From Acholeplasmataceae bacterium (GTDB lineage Bacteria > Bacillota_I > Bacilli_A > Acholeplasmatales > Acholeplasmataceae), in contig WOZH01000024.1 of the NCBI GenBank assembly GCA_011620375.1, forward strand, positions 1-35,888: a stretch of 35,888 nt of DNA, read 5' to 3'. Within the stretch, counting starts at the first letter, position 1; each line of letters begins with the position of its first letter. A program made the translations under genes and the position numbers. The notes under the pieces were generated by a model that was given only the letters and a program-made list of their open reading frames with translations, did no database searches and was not told the origin of the DNA. This document shows positions 16,487 through 23,595 of this stretch, in pieces.

Positions 16487-17257
16487 ATGGCAAAATTGAC
16501 TATTGAAAACCTTCATGTTGAAATTGAAGGTAAAGAAATATTAAAAGGCGTGAACCTAACGGTCAATTCGGGTGAAGTACACGCGATTATGGGACCTAAT
16601 GGAACTGGTAAATCAACGCTTGCTAGCGCTTTGATGGGCCATCCAAAATATGAAGTAACCGCTGGAAAAGCCGAACTCGACGGTGTAAACCTTTTAGAAA
16701 TGGCAGTTGATGAAAGAGCGCGTGCTGGTCTTTTCTTAGCCATGCAATATCCTGCTGAAGTGCCTGGTGTCACAAATAGTGATTTCATGCGTACAGCCGT
16801 CAAAGCGACCTCCGGTAAAGATATTGGGCTATTTCAGTTCGCACTGGATTATGAAAAAAAAGTTGAAGAATTAAAAATGCGTCCCGATTTGGCACATCGT
16901 TATTTAAATGAAGGATTTTCGGGTGGTGAACGTAAGCGCAATGAGATTTTACAATTGAAAGTGCTGAAGCCTAAATTTGCCATTCTTGATGAAATCGACT
17001 CTGGTTTAGATGTGGATGCTTTAAAGATTGTCGGACAAAACGTTTCGGATATGATTAATCCCGATTTCGGATGTATCTTGATTACTCACTATCAACGTAT
17101 TCTAGATCATATTAAGCCGACAAACGTACATATTATGATTGATGGTAAAATTGTTTTGAGCGGTGGCGATGAACTCATTAAAAAAATTGATGCCAACGGT
17201 TATGAATGGATTAAATCAGAACTTGGTATCGACTTTGATGAGAGCGAATCATCATGA
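16487..17257 (+). CDS. sufC: Fe-S assembly ATPase SufC
   Basis: The cytosolic ABC-type ATPase of the SUF scaffold, which with SufB and SufD builds iron-sulphur clusters. The 256-residue protein has Walker A GPNGTGKST (36-44), signature SGGERKR, and Walker B with AILDEIDSGLD, the last typical of SufC. AAGGAGG (16476-16482) gives a 4-nt spacer to ATG 16487; the longer frame from 16466 has no support. It is the first gene of sufCDSUB, the usual Gram-positive order, and its TGA overlaps the sufD ATG (ATGA). Confidence 0.97.
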   Translation: MAKLTIENLHVEIEGKEILKGVNLTVNSGEVHAIMGPNGTGKSTLASALMGHPKYEVTAGKAELDGVNLLEMAVDERARAGLFLAMQYPAEVPGVTNSDFMRTAVKATSGKDIGLFQFALDYEKKVEELKMRPDLAHRYLNEGFSGGERKRNEILQLKVLKPKFAILDEIDSGLDVDALKIVGQNVSDMINPDFGCILITHYQRILDHIKPTNVHIMIDGKIVLSGGDELIKKIDANGYEWIKSELGIDFDESESS

Positions 17258-18129
17258 TAACGATTGTTGTTAAAGATCATCAGATTAAGTCAAAACTTCC
17301 TGAAGGTTTTCACTTTGCAAATCAAGTGCTTGATATACCCGCAAATCAAGTCTATGACGACCCTATAAAAGTGGTCATCGCTGATGATAATCATGAATCT
17401 TTGAAAATGATTGTTGGTAAAAGTACCACGATAAAGATTATTTTAGAAGTAATGAGTGAGCAAGTCGTCAAACAGGATTACAATATATCATTAATTGTTG
17501 AACAAAATGCGCATGTCAAATATCTATTGGTTAGTGAACTGGCAAGCGAGGAAGCGTTAGTAGAACATTATTTCACAGTTAATCGCGATGCCTATCTTGA
17601 TTTAGTTGGTGGCTTTGTCTCAAACGTGATTGATGCCAAGATGCACGTTGATCTTGTGGGTCAAGGCGCTGAAGTCAAAATGCGTGCGATTGCTGTATCA
17701 TCAGATGAGAACAAGCAAAATTTAGATGTCTTAATCATTCATAAGGCACCCTACACCATTGGTCATATGACGAACATTGGAATTGCCAACAAACATGGTA
17801 AAATAATATTGAACGGTGTCGAAAAAATTGAGAAAGGTATGAAACAAGCGAACGCTTTCCAAACCTTAAAAGGTATTATTACATCTGATACAGCAACTGT
17901 TGAAGTCAATCCGATTTTGTTGATTGATGAATATGACGTACAAGCGGGTCACGGGGCAACCATTGGTAAGATTGAAGAAGAACAACTCTATTACTTACAA
18001 AGTCGTGGACTCACAAGGCTGCAGTCAGAAAAATTGATCATCAACGGGTTTCTTAAACCTATTGTAGACGAAATCGAAGATGAACCGTTAAAGGAAAGAT
18101 TTATAAGCCTTGTTAATTCAAGAATATGA
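17254..18129 (+). CDS. sufD: Fe-S scaffold protein SufD (short form)
   Basis: Partner of SufB in the SufBC2D scaffold. At 291 residues it is much shorter than the roughly 420-residue SufD of E. coli or Bacillus, lacking most of the N-terminal helical domain but keeping the beta-helix core. The C-terminal family motif AGHGATIGKIEEEQLYYLQSRGL-type segment is present at about 231-253, with the conserved histidine in AGHGAT. It overlaps sufC and sufS by ATGA junctions at both ends, suggesting translational coupling. A second SufB-like role is less likely because sufB follows in the operon. Confidence 0.92.
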   Translation: MITIVVKDHQIKSKLPEGFHFANQVLDIPANQVYDDPIKVVIADDNHESLKMIVGKSTTIKIILEVMSEQVVKQDYNISLIVEQNAHVKYLLVSELASEEALVEHYFTVNRDAYLDLVGGFVSNVIDAKMHVDLVGQGAEVKMRAIAVSSDENKQNLDVLIIHKAPYTIGHMTNIGIANKHGKIILNGVEKIEKGMKQANAFQTLKGIITSDTATVEVNPILLIDEYDVQAGHGATIGKIEEEQLYYLQSRGLTRLQSEKLIINGFLKPIVDEIEDEPLKERFISLVNSRI

Positions 18130-19331
18130 TTGATGTTAAAAAAGTAAGAAAAGATTTTCCAACGTTGAAGTATCTTCCCAAACTTGTTTATTTGGATTCT
18201 GCAGCATCCAGTTTAAAAGTGAATGTGGCGATTGATGCTGTTAATCATTACTATACACATTTAGGTGCCAACGTCCATCGTGGCACCTATCAATTGAGTC
18301 ACGATGCTACAGAACTATATGAAAAGTCTCGTGATGACGTAGCCCAATTGATTAATGCTCATCGAAATGAAGTGGTCTTCACTAGAGGGACAACAAGTGC
18401 TCTCAACATGATTGCTCACATGTATCGCGAAACATTAAAACCCGGTGATGAGGTTATCACCTCTGAGTTGGAACACCATTCATCGGTCTTACCATGGGTG
18501 ATTGCTACAAAGAAATCTGGTGCTACACTGAAATATGTACCGCTCTCAGAAGAAGGTAGAATCACTGTTGAAGGATTCAAAAAAGTGTTGACTGATCACA
18601 CGAAAGTGGTTGCGTTAACCTATGTATCTAATGTATTTGGTTATATCACACCCATCGAAGAGATTATCAAACTTGCGCATGAAAAAGGTGCGATGGTCGT
18701 GGTTGACGCCGCACAAGCTGTACCGCATATGCCAGTTGATGTGAAAAAGATGGATTGTGAATACATGGGATTTTCTGGTCATAAGATGTTTGGGCCGACT
18801 GGTATTGGTGTTCTCTATGGTAAAGAAGAACTTCTCAACAAACTCGAACCATGTGAATATGGTGGTGAGATGATTGATGATGTCACAAAAGATCAGATTA
18901 TACTCAAAGAAGCGCCCATGCGTCTGGAAGCGGGAACGCCAGTTATTGCTGGTGCCATCGGCTTAGGTGCGGCTGCTCGTTATATAAAAAGTATTGGTGC
19001 AGATAACATGCATGAACATACGTTGAATTTGAAAAAGTACGCACAGGAGAAATTAGATCTAATTCCTGGCGTGACCATCTATAATAAAACAGCTAAAACC
19101 GGCATTCTCACATTCAATGTCGAAGGTGTTCATCCGCATGATATCGCTACATTCCTGGATGAATATGATATCGATATTAGAGCAGGGAAGCATTGTGCTT
19201 ATTTGATACATCAAGCAATGGGATTACAATCAACATTAAGAGCATCATTTCATATTTATAACGATGAGAAAGATTGTGACCAATTTGTTGAAGCTGTGAG
19301 AAAAGCAAAAAATTTCTTTAGTGCACTATAG
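18126..19331 (+). CDS. sufS: Cysteine desulfurase SufS
   Basis: A PLP enzyme that takes sulphur from cysteine as a persulfide for cluster assembly. The 401 residues are full length. K220 in FSGHKMFGPTGIG is the Schiff-base lysine and C357 in RAGKHCAYL the persulfide cysteine. DAAQAVPHMPVD provides the PLP aspartate and glutamine. It is a group II (SufS/CsdA) enzyme, which suits the SufU partner encoded 11 nt downstream. Its ATG overlaps the sufD TGA. Confidence 0.96.
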   Translation: MIDVKKVRKDFPTLKYLPKLVYLDSAASSLKVNVAIDAVNHYYTHLGANVHRGTYQLSHDATELYEKSRDDVAQLINAHRNEVVFTRGTTSALNMIAHMYRETLKPGDEVITSELEHHSSVLPWVIATKKSGATLKYVPLSEEGRITVEGFKKVLTDHTKVVALTYVSNVFGYITPIEEIIKLAHEKGAMVVVDAAQAVPHMPVDVKKMDCEYMGFSGHKMFGPTGIGVLYGKEELLNKLEPCEYGGEMIDDVTKDQIILKEAPMRLEAGTPVIAGAIGLGAAARYIKSIGADNMHEHTLNLKKYAQEKLDLIPGVTIYNKTAKTGILTFNVEGVHPHDIATFLDEYDIDIRAGKHCAYLIHQAMGLQSTLRASFHIYNDEKDCDQFVEAVRKAKNFFSAL

Positions 19332-19342
19332 GAAGTGAAGTT

Positions 19343-19792
19343 ATGAAAATCGATCAACTCTATCGTCAAATCATCATGGATCATTACAAAAATCCTAGAA
19401 ACAAGGGGTTGGTTGATGATGCTTCATACTTGACGATTCATCTGAATAATCCAAGTTGTGGTGACGAACTCACGATTCAACTTAAAATAGAAAACAATAG
19501 AATCATCGATGTAAAACATCAGGGACATGGTTGTTCGATATGCTGCTCGTCAGCAAGCGTGATGTCGGATACCATTAAAAACAAGACAGTTGATGACGCT
19601 TTAGCAATTATTCACGAGTTTTATGAAATGATTAAAGGGTATTCATTTAATGATCAGATTTTAACCGGAGAACCCGTCGTATATCAAGGCGTTTCACAAT
19701 TTCCAGCACGCATCAAATGTGCAACATTAGCATGGAAAGCAGCTGAAAAAGGACTTGAAACAAAAGGAGGAACAAAGAAACATGATGGATGA
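19343..19792 (+). CDS. sufU: SufU zinc-dependent sulphur transfer protein
   Basis: Accepts persulfide sulphur from SufS and passes it to the SufBCD scaffold; an IscU-fold protein. The 149 residues carry C39 and D41 (PSCGDELT), C64 (GHGCSICC) and C126 (RIKCATLAW), the four zinc and transfer ligands of SufU. The extra Gly-rich loop length between C64 and C126 fits SufU rather than IscU. C67 and C68 directly after C64 are additional cysteines. It starts 11 nt after sufS, and its last 11 bases overlap sufB. Confidence 0.95.
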   Translation: MKIDQLYRQIIMDHYKNPRNKGLVDDASYLTIHLNNPSCGDELTIQLKIENNRIIDVKHQGHGCSICCSSASVMSDTIKNKTVDDALAIIHEFYEMIKGYSFNDQILTGEPVVYQGVSQFPARIKCATLAWKAAEKGLETKGGTKKHDG

Positions 19793-21194
19793 AAACAAGA
19801 AAAAGATTGACGCCATTGTAGGTGATTATAAGTTCGGATTTAAAACGGACAGCAAGGCGATTATTGATACAGGTAAAGGATTGAATGAAGATATTATACG
19901 TGCCATCAGCAACCATAAAAAAGAACCAAAATGGATGCTTGATTACCGTTTAAAGAGTTATCATAAATTTTTGGAAAAGAAAAACCCAACATGGGGACCA
20001 GATCTTTCATTTATTAATTTTGACGAGTTCACTTATTTTTTAAGAGCAAGTGAACGCGCAGAATCAAGTTGGGATGAAGTACCCGAAAATATTAGGGATA
20101 CATTTGAGAAATTGGGGATCCCCGAAGCTGAACGTAATTTTTTAGCTGGTGTATCCACACAATTTGAAAGTGAAGTCGTTTATCACAACACGATGAAGGA
20201 ATTAGAAGCATTAGGTGTCATCTATGTGGACACCGATACTGCACTTCGCGATTATCCTGATTTATTTAAGGAATATTTTGGTACGGTTATCCCAATGGGT
20301 GATAATAAATATGCCGCATTAAATGGTGCTGTATGGAGTGGTGGATCATTCATTTATGTGCCCAAAGGGGTCAAAGTAACAAAACCACTACAATCCTATT
20401 TTCGAATCAACTCTGATCAAATGGGTCAATTTGAAAGAACATTAATTATTGTAGATGAAGGGGCATCGGTCAACTATGTCGAAGGTTGCACAGCACCTGT
20501 TTATTCAAAAGATAGTTTACATGCTGCAATCGTTGAAATCATCGTCAAGAAGGATGCCACCTGTCGTTATACGACCATTCAAAACTGGTCGAATAACGTC
20601 ATCAATTTGGTTACTAAACGTTCATTTGTTTATGAAAACGGTCATATGGAATGGATTGATGGCAACATCGGATCTAATGTCAATATGAAATACCCATCTT
20701 GCATATTACTTGGTGAGCGGGCAAAAGGAACGACTATTTCTATCGCTTTTGCAGGTGCGGGTCAGATTCAGGATACAGGTGCTAAAATGATTCATGTTGC
20801 ACCAAATACGACATCAACTATCATCTCCAAATCAATTTCACGGGGTGGTGGCTCAGTTAACTATCGCGGTAAGGTTGATTTTGGCAAAAAGGCAAAAGGA
20901 GCGAAAGCGCATGTTGAATGTGATACGATTATTTTAGATGATTATTCATTCAGCGATACCATACCGACAAATTTGGTGAAAAACGCAGATGTCTTTTTGG
21001 AACATGAAGCAACCGTATCAAAAATATCAGAAGAACAGTTGTTTTATTTGATGAGTCGCGGACTGGCTGAAGAAGAAGCGACAGAAATGATTGTTATGGG
21101 ATTCATTGAACCATTTGCGAAGGAATTGCCAATGGAATATGCGATTGAACTCAATCAGCTAATTAAATTGGAAATGGAAGGCTCAATTGGTTAA
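19782..21194 (+). CDS. sufB: Fe-S scaffold protein SufB
   Basis: The main scaffold subunit on which clusters form, full length at 470 residues. The family pattern runs throughout: [28 protein letters not shown]236 in YVEGCTAP, and C380 in [12 protein letters not shown], the position of the key E. coli cysteine C405. [20 protein letters not shown] lies near the end. AAAGGAGG (19763-19770) inside sufU points to ATG 19782 (ATG 19785 is an alternative); an upstream in-frame ATG at 19755 precedes the SD and is rejected. Last gene of the operon. Confidence 0.97.
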   Translation: MMDENKKKIDAIVGDYKFGFKTDSKAIIDTGKGLNEDIIRAISNHKKEPKWMLDYRLKSYHKFLEKKNPTWGPDLSFINFDEFTYFLRASERAESSWDEVPENIRDTFEKLGIPEAERNFLAGVSTQFESEVVYHNTMKELEALGVIYVDTDTALRDYPDLFKEYFGTVIPMGDNKYAALNGAVWSGGSFIYVPKGVKVTKPLQSYFRINSDQMGQFERTLIIVDEGASVNYVEGCTAPVYSKDSLHAAIVEIIVKKDATCRYTTIQNWSNNVINLVTKRSFVYENGHMEWIDGNIGSNVNMKYPSCILLGERAKGTTISIAFAGAGQIQDTGAKMIHVAPNTTSTIISKSISRGGGSVNYRGKVDFGKKAKGAKAHVECDTIILDDYSFSDTIPTNLVKNADVFLEHEATVSKISEEQLFYLMSRGLAEEEATEMIVMGFIEPFAKELPMEYAIELNQLIKLEMEGSIG

Positions 21195-21221
21195 TTAAAT
21201 CAAATCACATTATGGTAAAAT

Positions 21222-21267
21222 AAAGGAGAGCCTAATGGTTATAGGCTCTTCATTATTTTTTAGGTGA
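21222..21267 (+). other. Terminator hairpin containing a 10-codon leader ORF
   Basis: AGAGCCTA (21227-21234) pairs with TAGGCTCT (21242-21249), followed by TCATTATTTTTT, ending suf transcription. The same bases also form a mini-gene: AAAGGAG (21222-21228), a 6-nt spacer, ATG 21235, codons for MVIGSSLFFR, and TGA at 21265-21267 inside the SD region of the next gene. A ribosome on the leader would cover the hairpin, so this could be an attenuator linking suf to the protease genes. The terminator reading is sure, the leader reading is not. Confidence 0.55.
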
Positions 21268-21271
21268 TGCT

Positions 21272-22066
21272 ATGAAAAAATTCATGATAATCTTTTTGGT
21301 AATGCTCAGCAGTTTATCATTATATAGCTGCAGAGCAAAGACTTATGAAGAGATTTATGAGACTTACGAATCTTATGTATCAAGCAGTTTAGATGACTAT
21401 CAAGCGTTGATGACCATCTATAATGAAATGACGACTACCTGGATTAAGACATCATTCATGATTAATTGCGTCATTAGCACGCTTGATTTTTACGCATCGG
21501 GATCAGGTGTGGTTATCGCGAGTGATGATACCCACTATTATGTGTTGACAAACAGTCATGTGATTGGTGGTGAGCACCTGATTGATTATCAGCATAGCAT
21601 TTCTGCTATTGATATAAACGGTACATCTTACCAAGCTACTTTAGTGGTCGCTGATGATGATTATGATTTAGCAATGATTAAGTTTACTAAAGGATTGACG
21701 GTTTATCCTGAGATTGTGTTTGCAAATAAAAATCCTGATCATAAAATAAATGTGGTCGTCTTAGGGCATCCTGATCGCCAGGTTAACGCGATGACAATTG
21801 GTTATTATTTGGGTATGACAACCATTGATTTGGATGAACAGTCGGTGGGGTCAGTGACAATTCCGGTTTTAAAACTTGATGCACCGGTACAGGCTGGTAG
21901 CAGTGGTAGTCTTGTGATAAACACAGATTTTCAAATGATTGGCATTATTTTTGCTGGTAATTTTAGCAATCAAAGTCATGAGACACAATATGCTTATGCG
22001 ATTCCGATAGAATCGGTTCAGGCATTTCTTGATCAACAGGCGTTAGAAGTAGGTGACCCTTCATGA
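21272..22066 (+). CDS. Trypsin-like (HtrA/DegP-type fold) serine protease lipoprotein
   Basis: A 264-residue lipoprotein: signal peptide with lipobox LYSC (C20), a helical stretch to about residue 60, then a chymotrypsin-fold protease without a PDZ domain. The whole catalytic triad is visible: H96 in LTNSHVIGG, D132 in DDYDLAMIKF and S211 in QAGSSGSLVI. The protein would be anchored to the outer face of the membrane and cut external or surface proteins. ATG follows AGGTG by 5 nt, right after the leader/terminator element, leaving no space for a separate promoter. Its stop overlaps the next gene's ATG. Confidence 0.88.
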   Translation: MKKFMIIFLVMLSSLSLYSCRAKTYEEIYETYESYVSSSLDDYQALMTIYNEMTTTWIKTSFMINCVISTLDFYASGSGVVIASDDTHYYVLTNSHVIGGEHLIDYQHSISAIDINGTSYQATLVVADDDYDLAMIKFTKGLTVYPEIVFANKNPDHKINVVVLGHPDRQVNAMTIGYYLGMTTIDLDEQSVGSVTIPVLKLDAPVQAGSSGSLVINTDFQMIGIIFAGNFSNQSHETQYAYAIPIESVQAFLDQQALEVGDPS

Positions 22067-22770
22067 GAAAAATGGTGATTGTATGCATCATCATTATCAG
22101 TTTTTTACTCGTTGGTTGTCAACGTGATATCGATCCAGAAATGTTGGCTCTACAAACACAATATGATGATTATCGCCGCAATGAATTTACAAATGAAAAA
22201 CAATTTTTTGATTATATGAACACCTTCGCATATGGCACGTCTCATGCCGGTGTCCATATCAGTGTAGAATATCGTCAATTTGGCCAAATTGTGTCAACGT
22301 ATGAATCGTTTGGCATCATTATAGATGAAGACGAGACAAGTTATACAGCAGTGACTAGTAGCTATGTGTTGAGTAGTACGGCATTTCGTGTCACTATATT
22401 TGTAGAAGATATTTTTGGTGTGATTGGTCTAGGTCAAGTCGTCGCCATTGATGAGGCTTTAGGTATCGCTACGATACGATTTTCTAAACCGACTAAAAGT
22501 CTCTTTGTAGCTAGTCTGGCAACTGTGATGCCATTTACAGATGAACAAGTTGTCATGCTTTCAAATTTAAATACAATTAGATATCAAACGACGCTTGGAA
22601 GATTTCAACATTTAGATAGTGGCTATGGTTTTTTGACTAATATCGCATTGGATTACGGCGCGTTAGGCGGCGGCATTTTTGATGTCAATCAAAATCTTCT
22701 CGGCATTTTGGTATCCATAGACGATGGCAGACTTGTAACATATAAGGATATCGCAACATTACTGGGCTGA
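22063..22770 (+). CDS. Inactive paralogue of the trypsin-like lipoprotein (pseudoprotease)
   Basis: A 235-residue lipoprotein (lipobox LVGC, C19) with the same layout as its upstream neighbour: helical stretch, then a chymotrypsin-like fold. Lining up the two, the catalytic His becomes Y101 (TSSYVL), the Asp region becomes ALGIATIRF without Asp, and the Ser motif GSSGS becomes GALGG with Leu at the nucleophile. All three catalytic residues are therefore lost while the frame stays open, which suggests a kept non-enzymatic function such as binding or regulating the active copy. It overlaps the protease gene by ATGA. Homology is inferred from aligned motifs and shared order. Confidence 0.75.
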   Translation: MRKMVIVCIIIISFLLVGCQRDIDPEMLALQTQYDDYRRNEFTNEKQFFDYMNTFAYGTSHAGVHISVEYRQFGQIVSTYESFGIIIDEDETSYTAVTSSYVLSSTAFRVTIFVEDIFGVIGLGQVVAIDEALGIATIRFSKPTKSLFVASLATVMPFTDEQVVMLSNLNTIRYQTTLGRFQHLDSGYGFLTNIALDYGALGGGIFDVNQNLLGILVSIDDGRLVTYKDIATLLG

Positions 22771-22795
22771 CAAGAATCCCGTATAGTGCTATACT
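22767..22795 (+). promoter_or_regulatory. Promoter of the PucR-HTH gene with dyad
   Basis: CTGACA (22767-22772), 17 nt, TATACT (22790-22795). The dyad GTATAG-TG-CTATAC (22781-22794) covers the -10 box and may be an operator, possibly for autoregulation. Confidence 0.55.
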
Positions 22796-22814
22796 ATGAT
22801 AAAGGACTGATGAT

Positions 22815-23399
22815 ATGTTTCGTTATCTCATTATTGAAAGCATGACACCAATAGCAAGCATTGCATCGACACTGATGTCGGTTTTTAATGATGTACTGCG
22901 TATCGATGAAGTCGAAACAGCAGAAAAGCAAATGATTATTTTTTATCAGGGTGAATTAGATTTTTCTTTTCAAGATATCATTATCAACTTATCATCTGAT
23001 ACGCTAACCGATTTTAGATTGTTTGAATCTTATCGATTTCATACCATCAAAGAACGCGACAAAAATTTAACGTATATCATGAACATGTTAGCAGAGATTG
23101 CTATTACAAAACGCGTTTATTTAAATGAACAAATGGTGCTTTCCTTACTTATTAGAAATATTAATCCATCCTATCGTGCTTGTTTTTTAAAAGCGTATGC
23201 AAACGATCAACGCATGCTGAACACTGTGCGTGTTTATTTGGAATCGAACCAAAATATGAGTTATGCAGCAAAACAATTGTTTATTCATCGCAATACACTG
23301 ATTCAAAGGATAGACAAATTCATTGATCATACTGGATTTGATGTGAGACAATTTATTCCTGGATGTCTAATTTATCAACTAATCAATTTTAATTATTGA
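22815..23399 (+). CDS. Regulator with C-terminal PucR/CdaR-type HTH
   Basis: A 194-residue protein whose end (about 134-185) matches the PucR C-terminal helix-turn-helix (HTH_30): LNTVRVYLESN, then SYAAKQLFIHRNTLIQRID. The first 130 residues are not recognised and are much shorter than the sensor and GGDEF-like parts of full PucR/CdaR regulators (usually 370-550 residues). AAAGGA near 22802 supports the ATG. It has its own promoter and terminator and lies directly upstream of oppA, so it may control oppA, the proteases, or both. What it senses is unknown. Confidence 0.8.
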   Translation: MFRYLIIESMTPIASIASTLMSVFNDVLRIDEVETAEKQMIIFYQGELDFSFQDIIINLSSDTLTDFRLFESYRFHTIKERDKNLTYIMNMLAEIAITKRVYLNEQMVLSLLIRNINPSYRACFLKAYANDQRMLNTVRVYLESNQNMSYAAKQLFIHRNTLIQRIDKFIDHTGFDVRQFIPGCLIYQLINFNY

Positions 23400-23435
23400 T
23401 GATTTCTTAAAAAGACGTGACATTTCGGCTTGTTT

Positions 23436-23472
23436 GCACGATTTTTAAACATATCGTGCTTTTTCTTTTTTA
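23436..23472 (+). terminator. Terminator after the PucR-HTH gene
   Basis: GCACGAT (23436-23442) pairs perfectly with ATCGTGC (23453-23459), followed by a T-rich run. Confidence 0.88.
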
Positions 23473-23507
23473 TAAAATTTTACTCTAAATACATAAAAAC
23501 TCCTAAA

Positions 23508-23521
23508 TGTAAACGTTTTCA
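23508..23521 (+). promoter_or_regulatory. Perfect cre site upstream of oppA
   Basis: TGTAAACGTTTTCA matches TGWNANCGNTNWCA at every fixed position. It overlaps the -35 of one oppA promoter candidate, so a CcpA-like protein would repress, or would activate the downstream extended -10 promoter from about -45. Confidence 0.6.
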
Positions 23522-23563
23522 ATCTTGTTCGATCAAAACATATAATGTCATTCGTGATATAAT
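23518..23563 (+). promoter_or_regulatory. oppA promoter region (two candidates)
   Basis: Candidate one is TTCAAT (23518-23523), 17 nt, TATAAT (23541-23546). Candidate two is the extended -10 TGATATAAT (23555-23563), the same nine bases as in the oppB promoter. Confidence 0.6.
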
Positions 23564-23595
23564 TATTAAAAATATCCAAAGGAGAGATAAGTACT

